DNA of 58,093 nucleotides. It comes from Candidatus Binataceae bacterium. GTDB lineage: Bacteria > Desulfobacterota > Binatia > Binatales > Binataceae. The notes under the pieces were generated by a model that had not been told where the DNA came from, did not search any database, and saw nothing but the letters and a program-made list of their open reading frames with translations. This document shows positions 1-9,657 of the stretch, piece by piece. Where the stretch lies: contig DATGHL010000044.1 of NCBI GenBank assembly GCA_035308025.1, forward strand, positions 1-58,093, written 5' to 3'. How positions within the stretch are numbered: the stretch's first letter is position 1; each line of letters begins with the position of its first letter. The translations under genes and the position numbers were made by a program.

Positions 1-412
1 GCTTTCCCTGCTCCTCCATCCCTGCTATCGCTTTCCATGGCGTCATCCTCCGGCACCCGCCGCCTAGCGGGTGTGAGTTGTGGCTCAACTCGCCGGATCT
101 TGACGCCTTTTCACTTTTCCACCAACTTCCCGACACTACCAGTCCAATTAGAATAGAGAGAGTGCTTATTATACCCCATCCAGTTTTTAAGTACTTGATG
201 ACGGCATTAAGCTTCCCGGACGCATCTCGAGAGCTTGCTGTTGGCTCTATACCTGGAGGATGCCGCCGAGCCCTTTTCTCGCGAGACTTCTTTCCCATAA
301 CTAGAGCTTTTTAGCACAGTTAAGCTCTGTTCGTCGGATCTCGCCGTCGCGCCAAGAGCGTGCGGAAAGCCGGATCTTCGTCGGCTTCCGATAGTCGTCG
401 AGCCGCCCCAGC
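1..412. other. Intergenic region at the left edge, no convincing gene
   Basis: I see no credible coding region here; the short open frames have no family resemblance or ribosome binding site. Two adjacent small hairpins can be drawn: bases 54-60 pair with 67-73 (7 bp, CACCCGC with GCGGGTG), and 75-79 pair with 87-91. They may belong to a structured RNA that continues off the left edge. A GC-rich imperfect stem at about 362-389 lies just past the ppdK stop but lacks a T-tract, so it is only a weak terminator candidate. Confidence 0.4.
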
Positions 413-3160
413 CTAAACGTCTTTAAAATCGCGCTTGCTTTTGCGCGATTCGATCGCGGCCTGCGCCGCCGCGAGCCGCGCCACCGGCAAGCGGTAGGGC
501 GAGCACGAGACGTAGTCGAGACCGAGGCGATGGCACAGCTTGACGCTGGCCGGGTCGCCGCCGTGCTCGCCGCAGATGCCGAGCTTGAGATTTTTCTTGA
601 CCTTGCGCCCACGCTCGATCGCGATTCGCATCAGATCGCCGACGCCGTCGGGGTCGAGCTCCTGGAACGGATCCTTTTTGTAGATTCCGCGCGCGACATA
701 ATCGCCGAGAAATTTTGACGAGTCGTCGCGCGACAGCCCGTAGGTCATCTGCGTCAAGTCGTTGGTGCCGAAGGAAAAGAAGTCGGCGACGGCGGCGATC
801 TCACCGGCCTCGATACAGGCGCGCGGCACTTCGATCATTGTGCCGATCGTGTAATGCAGCTTTTTTCCGTTGCGGCTCGCGACTTCCTTAGCGACCTCGC
901 GAATATCGGCGGCGAGCAGGTCGAACTCTTTGCGATCGCCGATCAGCGGCAGCATGATTTCCGGAATCGCATTGACCCCCTCGGCGCGCAACTGGCTCGC
1001 GGCCTCGAGGATCGCGCGGGCCTGAGCCTTGTAGATTTCCGGATAGCTGACGCCGAGGCGGGCGCCGCGGTGACCCAGCATCGGATTGAATTCCTCGAGG
1101 CTGTCGCGGATCTGCGTCAGGCGCTCCGGGTCGGCGCCGGTAATCTCGGCGAGCTTGGCGATCTCTTCGGCGGTCTTGGGCAGGAATTCGTGCAGCGGCG
1201 GATCCAGCAGGCGAATCGTCACCGGCTTGTCCGCCATCGCGCGCAGGATCTTGATGAAGTCCCCGCGCTGCATCGGAAGGATCTTCTCGAGCGCGCGCGC
1301 CCGCTGCGTACTATCCTCGGCCAGGATCATTTCGCGCACGGCGTCGATTCGGCCAGGTCCGAAAAACATATGTTCCGTGCGGCACAGTCCGATGCCTTCG
1401 GCGCCGAAATCGAGCGCGACCCGCGCGTCCACCGGCGTGTCAGCGTTGGCGCGCAGCCCGAGCCGGCGTTCTTTGTCCGCCCAGTTCATGAAAGTGCGAA
1501 AGAAGACTGACATCTCGGGTTGCGCGGTCGCCACCTGGCCCGTCATCACTTCGCCGGTCGCGCCGTCGAGCGTGATGAATTCGCCGCGATGGATGTCGCG
1601 GCCGCCGGCATGCATCACGCCCGCCGCATAGTCGATCTCGATCGCGGAACATCCGGCGACGCAGCATTTGCCCATCCCACGCGCCACCACTGCGGCATGA
1701 CTGGTCATGCCGCCGCGCGCAGTCAGGATGCCCTCGGCGACCTGCATCCCGTGGATATCCTCGGGCGAGGTCTCGTGGCGCACGAGGATCACGTGGCGGC
1801 CGCTCTGATGGGCGGTGACGGCTTCGTCGGCGGAAAAGACCACGGCGCCGGAAACCGCGCCGGGCGAAGCGGGCAAGCCGCGCGCGATGACGTCCTTTTG
1901 CGCTTTGGGATCGAGCCGCGGATGGAGCAACTGCTCGAGTTGCACCGGCTCGACCCGAGTCAGCGCGGTGCGCTTGTCGATCAGCTTTTCGCCGACCATC
2001 TCGACGGCAGTACGCACCGCCGCCTGCGCCGTGCGTTTGCCGCCGCGCGTCTGCAGCATGAAAAGGCGGCCGCGTTCGATCGTGAACTCCATGTCCTGCA
2101 TGTCGCGAAAGTGCTTTTCCAGCCGCGCGGCGATTTTCAGCAACTCGCGGTAGACCGCGGGGAATTGTTCTTCGAGCGTCGGCGTTTGCGCGGCGCGCTG
2201 CTTCTCGCCGACATTGTTCGCGGCGGCCGACTTGCGACCCGCGGCGAGACTGATCTGGCGCGGCGTGCGGATGCCGGCGACGACATCTTCGCCCTGGGCG
2301 TTGGGCAAAAACTCGCCGTAGATGCCGCGCTCGCCGGTTGAGGGATCGCGCGTGAAGGCGACGCCGGTGGCGCAGTCGTCGCCGAGGTTGCCGAAGACCA
2401 TCGCCTGGACGGTGACGGCGGTGCCCCAGTCGCCCGGGATATTGTTGAATTTGCGATAGGCGATCGCGCGATCGTTGTGCCACGAGTCGAAGACCGCGCC
2501 GATCGCGCCCCAGAGCTGTTCCTTGGGATCCTGGGGCAGGTCGCGGCCGACGCGGCGGCGAATCAACTCACGAAACTCGCCGACCAGTTCCTTGAGGTCA
2601 TCGACGGAGAGCTGAACGTCCTCGGCGACGCCGCGGCGGTGTTTTTTCTGCTCGATCAGCTCCTCGAAGGGATCGCGATCGAGCTGGTTTTCCGGCTTGA
2701 GCTTGAGCACGACGTCGCCGTACATCTGGCAGAAGCGCCTATAGGAATCCCAGGCGAAGCGCGGATTGCCGCTGGCCGCCGCGAGCCCCTCGACCGTGGC
2801 GTCGTTGAGCCCGAGATTGAGGACCGTATCCATCATTCCGGGCATCGAGACTCGGGCCCCCGACCGCACCGAGACCAGCAACGGATTCGCCGGGTTGCCG
2901 AATTTCTTGTCCAGGGCTTTTTCGATCCGAACTACGCTTTGAGCGACGCCCGCCTCGAGGCCCTTCGGATATTTGTGCTTGTGATCGTAAAAGTAGTTGC
3001 AAACCTGCGTCGAGATGGTGAAGCCGGGCGGCACCGGCAGTTTGAGCGAGGCCATCTCGGCGAGATTGGCGCCCTTGCCGCCGAGCAGGTCGCGCATCGA
3101 CGCGCGGCCTTCCGCCACCTTGCCGCCAAAGAAATAAATTTCCGGATGAACTCGCGCCAT
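413..3160 (-). CDS. ppdK: Pyruvate, phosphate dikinase
   Basis: A 915-residue protein of the usual PPDK length. It interconverts pyruvate, ATP and phosphate with phosphoenolpyruvate, AMP and diphosphate in the cytoplasm, linking glycolysis and gluconeogenesis. The N-terminal ATP-grasp part starts with a GGKGANLAEM motif (about residue 27). The central swivelling domain carries the phosphorylated histidine in GGMTSHAAVVARG (about 485). The C-terminal PEP-binding barrel ends with the catalytic cysteine in GICGEHGGDP (about 862). The ATG is preceded by GGGAGAG. It is transcribed leftward, with glyS upstream on the same strand. I see no PPDK regulatory kinase nearby. Identification is secure. Confidence 0.97.
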   Translation of the reverse strand: MARVHPEIYFFGGKVAEGRASMRDLLGGKGANLAEMASLKLPVPPGFTISTQVCNYFYDHKHKYPKGLEAGVAQSVVRIEKALDKKFGNPANPLLVSVRSGARVSMPGMMDTVLNLGLNDATVEGLAAASGNPRFAWDSYRRFCQMYGDVVLKLKPENQLDRDPFEELIEQKKHRRGVAEDVQLSVDDLKELVGEFRELIRRRVGRDLPQDPKEQLWGAIGAVFDSWHNDRAIAYRKFNNIPGDWGTAVTVQAMVFGNLGDDCATGVAFTRDPSTGERGIYGEFLPNAQGEDVVAGIRTPRQISLAAGRKSAAANNVGEKQRAAQTPTLEEQFPAVYRELLKIAARLEKHFRDMQDMEFTIERGRLFMLQTRGGKRTAQAAVRTAVEMVGEKLIDKRTALTRVEPVQLEQLLHPRLDPKAQKDVIARGLPASPGAVSGAVVFSADEAVTAHQSGRHVILVRHETSPEDIHGMQVAEGILTARGGMTSHAAVVARGMGKCCVAGCSAIEIDYAAGVMHAGGRDIHRGEFITLDGATGEVMTGQVATAQPEMSVFFRTFMNWADKERRLGLRANADTPVDARVALDFGAEGIGLCRTEHMFFGPGRIDAVREMILAEDSTQRARALEKILPMQRGDFIKILRAMADKPVTIRLLDPPLHEFLPKTAEEIAKLAEITGADPERLTQIRDSLEEFNPMLGHRGARLGVSYPEIYKAQARAILEAASQLRAEGVNAIPEIMLPLIGDRKEFDLLAADIREVAKEVASRNGKKLHYTIGTMIEVPRACIEAGEIAAVADFFSFGTNDLTQMTYGLSRDDSSKFLGDYVARGIYKKDPFQELDPDGVGDLMRIAIERGRKVKKNLKLGICGEHGGDPASVKLCHRLGLDYVSCSPYRLPVARLAAAQAAIESRKSKRDFKDV

Positions 3161-3235
3161 GATGCAGATCTCTCCCGCAGTCTTCGGATAATTTAGTTGG
3201 TCCCGCGGCGACGCGGCCGGGCGGCCTCGCTTCGT

Positions 3236-4576
3236 TCAGCCCCCGATGCGCTCGCGCAATAGCCCGGCCAAATCAGCGATCGCAACGCGCTCCTGCGCGG
3301 TGGTGTCGCGATCGCGCACTGTGACGGTGTCGTCGGCCATCGTCTGATGATCGATCGTCACGCCATACGGCGTGCCGACCTCGTCCATCCGCCGGTAGCG
3401 CCGCCCGATGGAACCTGCCTGATCATAGCCGACGGTGAAAAATCGTTGCAGTGATTCGCGCACCACCTGCGCCTTCTCGGGCTGGCCGCCCTTGCGCAGC
3501 AACGGATAGACTGCGACCTTCACGGGCGCGAGCCGCGGATCAAGCCGCAGCACGATGCGCTCCTCGTGCTCGACGACGTCTTCGTCGTAAGCGTCGAGCA
3601 GGAAAGCGAGCAGCGCGCGATCGAGCCCGGCGGCCGGCTCAATCACCCACGGACGGTAGCGGCTTTTGGCCTCCTCGTCGAAGTAGGTGAGGTCCTTGCC
3701 GCTAAATTTCGCGTGTTGATCGAGATCGAAGCTGCCGCGCCGCGCGATGCCCTCGAGTTCGCCCCAGCCGAAGGGATAGAGGAACTCGACGTCGGTGGTG
3801 CCGCGCGAATAGTGCGACAACTCATCCTGCGCGTGGGGCCGCAGTCGCAGGTGATCGGGCTTGACGCCGTACCTGACGTACCAATCGAAGCGCGCGGCGA
3901 CCCAGTAGTCGAACCAGCGTTGCTCTTCGTCCGGCTCCGGCTTGACGAAAAACTCCATCTCCATCTGTTCGAACTCGCGCGTGCGGAAAATGAAATTACC
4001 CGGGGTGATTTCATTGCGAAAGGATTTTCCGGTCTGCGCGATCCCGAACGGCAATTTGACCCGTTGGGTATCGATCACGCTCGCGAAGTTGGCGAAGATG
4101 CCCTGCGCGGTCTCGGGGCGCAGATAGATCGTGCTCGCAGTGTCTTCGACCGGACCCATGAAGGTTTTGAACATCAGGTTGAACTGACGGGCCTCGGTGA
4201 GCTCGCCGCCACACTCCGGACAGCGCGGTCCGGCGATCTGATCGGCGCGAAAGCGCTGTTTGCAACTCTTGCAGTCGACCAGCGGGTCGGTGAAGTTCTG
4301 CAGATGACCGGAAGCTTCCCAAGTGCGCGGATGCTGCAAGATGGCGCTATCGAGACCGATCACATCAGTGCGCCGCTGCACCATCTCGCGCCACCAGGCC
4401 TCACGGACATTGCGTTTAAGCTCGACGCCGAGCGGACCATAATCGAAGGTCGAGCCCAGGCCGCCATAGATCTCACTGGTGGGAAAGACGATTCCGCGCC
4501 GTTTGCACAGGTTCACGAGTTTTTCCATCGTGACCGGGCGCTTGGTCGCCGGTAGCGCTGCGGCAGCTTCGGACAA
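3236..4576 (-). CDS. glyQS: Glycyl-tRNA synthetase, single-chain (alpha2) type
   Basis: A 446-residue class II synthetase that charges tRNA-Gly. The N-terminal region has the GlyRS signature FDYGPLGVELKRN. A four-cysteine cluster (CKSCKQ then CPECGG) looks like a zinc knuckle. Motif 2 appears as SFRNEITPG followed by RTREFEQMEMEFF, and the C-terminal anticodon-binding domain follows (VAVYPLL onward). This is the eukaryote/archaea-like dimeric form, not the alpha2beta2 enzyme. The start is TTG at 4576: an AAGGAGGAG Shine-Dalgarno lies just upstream and no ATG is available before motif 1. The next gene downstream is ppdK. Confidence 0.96.
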   Translation of the reverse strand: MSEAAAALPATKRPVTMEKLVNLCKRRGIVFPTSEIYGGLGSTFDYGPLGVELKRNVREAWWREMVQRRTDVIGLDSAILQHPRTWEASGHLQNFTDPLVDCKSCKQRFRADQIAGPRCPECGGELTEARQFNLMFKTFMGPVEDTASTIYLRPETAQGIFANFASVIDTQRVKLPFGIAQTGKSFRNEITPGNFIFRTREFEQMEMEFFVKPEPDEEQRWFDYWVAARFDWYVRYGVKPDHLRLRPHAQDELSHYSRGTTDVEFLYPFGWGELEGIARRGSFDLDQHAKFSGKDLTYFDEEAKSRYRPWVIEPAAGLDRALLAFLLDAYDEDVVEHEERIVLRLDPRLAPVKVAVYPLLRKGGQPEKAQVVRESLQRFFTVGYDQAGSIGRRYRRMDEVGTPYGVTIDHQTMADDTVTVRDRDTTAQERVAIADLAGLLRERIGG

Positions 4577-4780
4577 CTACTCCTCCTTCTTGCGGTAAGC
4601 CGTGCGCCCGCAAATCCCCCAGAAGAGAGCGGCGAGGCCGGGCGTGTTATCCGTCAGTTATGCTTTTCCTCGGAGAAGCGATCAAAGTATCATGCGCGTG
4701 CCGGTGCAGCAATTTTGTCGTGCCCCAATGACCGTTTAGAGTTCAGCGACCGTCAGCGATCAGAAAAACAGAAGTCGAGG

Positions 4781-5113
4781 ATGCGAAAAGCTCGAATCAA
4801 ACTCAGGACTGCGGTCTGCCTCGCCTTACTGATGCTTGTCGGATGCAGTCATTCGGTGGTCGCTCACAATGGCGAGACCACCGTCAACGTCTACCCGAGC
4901 AAACAGCAGTTCGACAAGGTCAAGTCGATGAAGTCACAAGGCGGGGCCGCTGGATTCCTGGGCGGGCTGGGCGAAAGCATGCTCGCCAAGCAGATCGACA
5001 ACAATACGCCGGTGAAAATCTTGTCGAGCGATGACGAAGGCGCCACCATCGAGGTCTTGGACGGAGCTGAGAAAGGCCTTCAAGGCTACGTAGCGAAAGA
5101 TAACTTAGATTGA
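4781..5113 (+). CDS. Small lipoprotein with SH3-like C-terminus
   Basis: A 110-residue protein. It begins with a basic n-region and a hydrophobic stretch ending in the lipobox LVGC at about residues 19-22, so it should be lipid-anchored after Lgt and Lsp processing. The mature part has a Gly-rich middle (AAGFLGGLG), and its end (VKILSSDDEGATIEVLDG then GLQGYVAKDNL) resembles a bacterial SH3-like strand pattern. I chose ATG 4781 because the upstream extension adds only a charged segment that would spoil the signal peptide. It is convergent with glnB, only 12 bases away. Function unknown. Confidence 0.75.
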   Translation: MRKARIKLRTAVCLALLMLVGCSHSVVAHNGETTVNVYPSKQQFDKVKSMKSQGGAAGFLGGLGESMLAKQIDNNTPVKILSSDDEGATIEVLDGAEKGLQGYVAKDNLD

Positions 5114-5125
5114 CGGATTTGTGCC

Positions 5126-5668
<543 letters not shown>

Positions 5669-5696
5669 CTAGTGAATATACATTAGCGCGCTGACC

Positions 5697-6278
5697 CTAT
5701 GCAGCGCCGATTTTGCGTTCCGTCCCGCTTATCAGGCGTTGGATATTCTCCCGATGGCGCAAGACTACCAGCGCCGACATTACGATTGCGAGTAAAACGT
5801 ACGGCCGCGGTGAATGGGTCACGGCGACTGCGGCGGGCAACGACATCGCCGCGCCGAGCGACGCCAGAGACATTATCCGGCTGAGGGCGAGTACCGCGAC
5901 AAAGACCGCGAGCGCGATTGCGATCGCGATTGGCGCGAGGCCTAGCCACACGCCCAGCGCCGTCGCCACGCCGCGGCCGCCGCGAAGCCGCAGGAAGACC
6001 GATGCGATCGCCCCGACGAATGCTGCAAGCGCGACCAGCCTCAAGTGCGATGGCGCCGGCTCGAAGCGCTGCGCGATTAGCACCGGAATCAGCCCCTTAA
6101 GGAGGTCTCCCGCGAAGGTCAATGCGGCGGGAATTTTTCCGCCGGCGCGCGCCACGTTGGTCATCCCGATATTTTTCGAACCAACCGTGCGCGGATCGAA
6201 GCCGAACGCCTTGCCGACAATCACGCCGACCGGAATCGAGCCGCACAGGTATGCCAGGATTATCAGCGCGACGAGAAT
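5697..6278 (-). CDS. plsY: Glycerol-3-phosphate acyltransferase PlsY, unusual start
   Basis: An integral membrane acyltransferase that uses acyl-phosphate to make lysophosphatidic acid for phospholipid synthesis. The family signature AYLCGSIPVG, then VGSKNIGMTNVARAGGK and DLLKG, is clear, with several hydrophobic segments. The first GTG in the frame (6224) lies after the first membrane segment and would remove the AYLCGS motif. Reading upstream the frame stays open to a stop at 6378 inside the tRNA gene, but contains no ATG, GTG or TTG. The best candidates are ATT at 6278, which has GGGGGGAAG just upstream, or CTG at 6266. I give 6278 as provisional. It lies immediately downstream of tRNA-Pro. 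Confidence 0.85.
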   Translation of the reverse strand: MLVALIILAYLCGSIPVGVIVGKAFGFDPRTVGSKNIGMTNVARAGGKIPAALTFAGDLLKGLIPVLIAQRFEPAPSHLRLVALAAFVGAIASVFLRLRGGRGVATALGVWLGLAPIAIAIALAVFVAVLALSRIMSLASLGAAMSLPAAVAVTHSPRPYVLLAIVMSALVVLRHRENIQRLISGTERKIGAA

Positions 6279-6310
6279 TAGCTTCCCCCCGAAGGCGCGC
6301 CCAGGTCGGA

Positions 6311-6387
6311 TGGTCGGGGTGACTGGATTTGAACCAGCGACTTCTGCGTCCCGAACGCAGCGCTCTGCCAGTCTGAGCTACACCCCG
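6311..6387 (-). tRNA. tRNA-Pro (anticodon CGG), CCA encoded
   Basis: A full cloverleaf can be drawn on the minus strand. The acceptor stem CGGGGTG (6387-6381) pairs with CACCCCG. The anticodon arm is CTGCG-TTCGGGA-CGCAG, which gives anticodon CGG. The T-arm has loop TTCAAAT, the discriminator is A at 6314, and CCA is encoded at 6313-6311. The body is 74 nt. It sits directly upstream of plsY on the same strand. Confidence 0.97.
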
Positions 6388-6488
6388 AAACCGATGTCCG
6401 CAACCGTGACCGACGCGCAGGGCATCGGTTATACCATCGCCCCGTCGGTAACGCGAGTTGAGCGCGCGGGATTGGCGAGCGGCTTAGG

Positions 6489-7160
6489 CTAACCGGCGGA
6501 GGCCGTCGCGCGACGCATCCGCGCGATCACCTCGGCGTAATCGGGCTGGCCGAAGATGCCGGAGCCGGAGACGAAAACGTTGGCGCCGGCCGCCGCCACT
6601 GTCGCGATGTTCTCCGCCTTGATGCCGCCGTCAACTTCCAGATCAACCTCCAGCCCGCGGCGGTCAAGCTCGGCCCGAATGTGACGCAGCTTATCGAGAC
6701 TCTCCGCGATGAAGCCTTGGCCGCCGAACCCCGGATGCACGCTCATCACGAGGATCATATCGAGATGCGCGGCCGCGGCGATAATGCGGTCGGGTGCGGT
6801 CTCGGGGTTGATCGCAACCGCAGCGCGGATACCGAGGGAATGCATACGCTCGGCGATCGCGGGCAAATCAGCGCAGACCTCGGCGTGCACCGAGAGCGAA
6901 TCCGCGCCGGCTTTGACGAAGGGCTCCAGATAGCGCTCGGGCTCCTCGATCATCAGGTGGGCGTCCAGCGGCAACCTGGTAATACGGCGGACCGCCTGCA
7001 AGACCGGGATACCGATCGAAAGATTGGGCACGAAGTGGCCGTCCATCACGTCGAAATGGATTAGATCGGCGCCGGCGGCCTCGACCCGCCGGATGTCCTC
7101 GCCCAACGCTGCGAAGTCGGCCGAGAGGATCGAGGGAGCGATTTTGCAGACCCGTGTCAC
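6489..7160 (-). CDS. rpe: Ribulose-phosphate 3-epimerase
   Basis: A 223-residue TIM-barrel enzyme that interconverts ribulose 5-phosphate and xylulose 5-phosphate in the pentose phosphate pathway. Visible motifs include APSILSADF at the N-terminus, HFDVMDGHFVPN with the metal-binding His and Asp, LDAHLMIEEPE, MSVHPGFGGQGF, and DGGI near the C-terminus. The start is GTG at 7160, with only weak Shine-Dalgarno signal. It follows rsmB on the same strand, as in the common def-fmt-rsmB-rpe arrangement. Confidence 0.96.
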   Translation of the reverse strand: MTRVCKIAPSILSADFAALGEDIRRVEAAGADLIHFDVMDGHFVPNLSIGIPVLQAVRRITRLPLDAHLMIEEPERYLEPFVKAGADSLSVHAEVCADLPAIAERMHSLGIRAAVAINPETAPDRIIAAAAHLDMILVMSVHPGFGGQGFIAESLDKLRHIRAELDRRGLEVDLEVDGGIKAENIATVAAAGANVFVSGSGIFGQPDYAEVIARMRRATASAG

Positions 7161-7210
7161 TGCTTTAAGTTATCGCGTGGTCTTTCGCCTCGCCACTACG
7201 CACCCCGGCA

Positions 7211-8608
7211 CTACGCTAACCGTCTTAGTCGCGCGGCGAAGAAGGCGTCACGCGCGGCGCGGTCGGGGCGGGTGCGCAAAAAGCCATTTGCATCAATTAA
7301 CTCCGACAGCGGCGACGCGCTTGGACGATCGATCACGAACTCCGAATGCTGCGCGAGAAAATCATTGACCACGCCTGCGCCCTCCTCAGGCGCGAGGCTG
7401 CAGACGGCATAGACCAGGATGCCGTTGGGAGTGAGCAGCGTTGCGGCCTGCTCGAGCATCGCGCGCTGGAGATGCGCCATCCGCGTGAAGTCGTGCGGCG
7501 CCAGCCGCCAGCGAATCTCAGGATGCTCGCGCAGGGTTCCAAGGCCGGTGCACGGGGCGTCGAGTAAAACGTAGCTCACTGATCGCTGACGAATGGGCAG
7601 CGATTGGGATGAGTCGCATCGAGCGACGTGGACGTGGTCGTGCTGCAAGCGCGCCGCGATACCGCGCGTCTGCTTCAGGCCGGCCAGATTGAGATCGAGC
7701 GCGACGACCCGCCCATCCGGTCCGACCAGCTCGGCAAGATGCGTGCTTTTACCGCCGGGCGCCGCCGCGCAGTCAATCACAATCGCGCCTGGCGGCGGCG
7801 CGAGCAACCGGGCGACGAGCTGCGAGGCCTCCGCCTGCTGCGCGAAGAGTCCCGCACGGAACGAGTCGCAGTCGACCGATGCGGTGCGATCAACGATCAG
7901 CGTTTCGGGGAATAGACCGCCGCGGGAGATAACTATCGCGTCGCGGCCGAGCCGTGCGGCCAACTCATCTGCGGCACCGCGGCGAAGATTGAGCCGGAGC
8001 ACATTCGGCGCGGTGAGATTGTTCGCCGCCATGATCGTCTCGGCCTCTGCGACGCCGAACCAATCGACGAATTTCTTGACCAGCCATCGTGGATGCGAGT
8101 GCGTGACGGCGAGGTAACCCATCTCGTCGCGCGCGCGATCGGGCATCGGGGCGGGACTGCGGGCTGCGGCGCGCAGGATCGCATTGACGAAGCCGCGAGC
8201 GCCGTTGCGGCGACGCGTCTCGCCGGCGAGACGCACAGCAGTATCAACGGCGGCGTGAGCTGGTATTCGCGTGAGCTGGCGCAACTGATGAAGGCCCATC
8301 CGCAGGATCGCGCGGACGCGCGGGTCGAGTTCGGTGAGCTTGCGCGATGACAATCGGGCGAGTTCGTAGTCGAGCCGCCGCTGCCACGCGAGCGTCCCCA
8401 GCACGAGTTGGGTTGCGAGGCCGCGATCGGCGGGACGGTTAAGTTCGGCGAGCCGATGGCCGAGCAAAACGTCGGCAAACGCGTGATCGACCTCGACTCG
8501 TAATAAAATTTCGAGCGCGATCCGGCGGGCTTGCAATCCGGCGGGCTCCTCGCGGACGGGCCCGGACGGCGGCTTCGCCCGCTGCCGTCCATCGAGGGGC
8601 TTGCTCAA
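7211..8608 (-). CDS. rsmB: 16S rRNA (cytosine-C5)-methyltransferase RsmB
   Basis: A 465-residue protein that methylates C967 of 16S rRNA with SAM. The N-terminal NusB-like helical domain starts with RRIALEILLRVE. The C-terminal Rossmann-fold methyltransferase has the SAM motif DCAAAPGGKSTHLAEL, the DAPCTGLGTLREHPEIRW motif with the first catalytic cysteine, and VYAVCSLAPEEG with the second. I chose TTG 8608 because it overlaps the fmt stop codon as TTGA and gives the normal family length; the open frame upstream to 8734 lies inside fmt. Coupled translation with fmt is likely. Confidence 0.93.
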   Translation of the reverse strand: MSKPLDGRQRAKPPSGPVREEPAGLQARRIALEILLRVEVDHAFADVLLGHRLAELNRPADRGLATQLVLGTLAWQRRLDYELARLSSRKLTELDPRVRAILRMGLHQLRQLTRIPAHAAVDTAVRLAGETRRRNGARGFVNAILRAAARSPAPMPDRARDEMGYLAVTHSHPRWLVKKFVDWFGVAEAETIMAANNLTAPNVLRLNLRRGAADELAARLGRDAIVISRGGLFPETLIVDRTASVDCDSFRAGLFAQQAEASQLVARLLAPPPGAIVIDCAAAPGGKSTHLAELVGPDGRVVALDLNLAGLKQTRGIAARLQHDHVHVARCDSSQSLPIRQRSVSYVLLDAPCTGLGTLREHPEIRWRLAPHDFTRMAHLQRAMLEQAATLLTPNGILVYAVCSLAPEEGAGVVNDFLAQHSEFVIDRPSASPLSELIDANGFLRTRPDRAARDAFFAARLRRLA

Positions 8609-9657
8609 TTTTCTGAGCTCATTCCCAGACTCATTCCGATTTTGGCGCGGCGACCGCGAAAAAATTCCGCTGCACTCATCCGTCGCCGTCCGGGCGCTTG
8701 TACTTCGAGCAGCCTCAGTGCATCGGCGCCGCATCGCACGATGGGAATAGGCTTAAGCTCCATCAGGGTGCCAGGATTCGCGGTTGCCTCCGCGTAAATG
8801 CCCTCAGGAGCGAGCGCGGTCTTCCATAAGAGCAGCTCTTCGTTATCGAACATCGTGCGGGCGGTTGGCCATGGATCGTAAGCCCGCACCATCCGCTCGA
8901 TGCGATGCGCGTCCGCGCGCCAATCGATCTGCGCGTCATTCTTGGTCACTGGATGGGTATAAGTAGCGAGCGTTTCGTCCTGCGGGGTTTCGATCAATTC
9001 GCCGCGACGAATCCGCCCGAGAGCCTCGATCAAAGCATCGGCGCCCAATTCTGCGAGCTTCGCCTTGAGGCTGCCCTGCGTCTCGTCCGCCGCCAGTTCG
9101 AGCGAGCGTTGGAGCAAGATTGGGCCGGCGTCCATCTGCTCGGTGATGCGCATGATGGTCACGCCGCTTTCGCGGTCGCCGGCCAGGATCGCGCCTTCGA
9201 TCGGCGCGGCGCCGCGATGACGCGGCAGGATCGAAGCGTGGACGTTGAGCGGAAGCAGGCGGGGCGCGGCGAGAATGGCATTGGGCAAAATGCGGCCGTA
9301 GGCCGCGACGACCAGCAAGTCCGGCGCGAAGGCCTCGATCTGAGCCAGAAATTCCGCGGTGCGAATTTTCGCCGGCTTGAGTGTCGCCAGCGCGTGACGG
9401 GCCGCGACCGCGGCGACTTCGGACGGTTCGAGCTTGAGGCCGCGCTTGCGCGGCTGATCCGGTCTGGTCACGACGCCGACGACCGCGAACTCCGAACCTC
9501 GCTCTGCGACCAGGCGTTCGAGGATCCGAGCCGCCAGCGCGGGCGTTCCCATGAAGATTATGCGTAGAGGTGGCGCGCCGGTTCGGCCGAACCTCGCAGA
9601 GTCCGCCGATCCGGGCGCGTCAGATGAGGGCGCGGGAGGGCTTGCTGGATTTTTCAT
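8605..9657 (-). CDS. fmt: Methionyl-tRNA formyltransferase
   Basis: A 350-residue enzyme that formylates initiator Met-tRNA using 10-formyl-THF. The N-terminal fold begins LRIIFMGTPALAA. The catalytic Asn-His motif is LNVHASILPRHRGAAPI, and the downstream Asp is in EQMDAGPILL. The C-terminal OB-like domain follows. The chosen ATG at 9657 overlaps def by 38 bases and adds about 30 extra residues before RIIFMGTP. No better start exists closer to that strand, although a nearer rare start cannot be excluded. Confidence 0.95.
   Translation of the reverse strand: MKNPASPPAPSSDAPGSADSARFGRTGAPPLRIIFMGTPALAARILERLVAERGSEFAVVGVVTRPDQPRKRGLKLEPSEVAAVAARHALATLKPAKIRTAEFLAQIEAFAPDLLVVAAYGRILPNAILAAPRLLPLNVHASILPRHRGAAPIEGAILAGDRESGVTIMRITEQMDAGPILLQRSLELAADETQGSLKAKLAELGADALIEALGRIRRGELIETPQDETLATYTHPVTKNDAQIDWRADAHRIERMVRAYDPWPTARTMFDNEELLLWKTALAPEGIYAEATANPGTLMELKPIPIVRCGADALRLLEVQAPGRRRMSAAEFFRGRRAKIGMSLGMSSEN

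Noticed and set aside
1440..2483. A 347-residue minus-strand frame inside ppdK
   Set aside because: It overlaps the PPDK frame completely on the same strand and is mostly Arg/Ala repeats.
6314..6387. tRNA-Pro(CGG) as the prophage attachment target
   Set aside because: It is a complete tRNA gene with different T-arm bases from the 43 kb fragment and is 37 kb away with no phage genes beside it.
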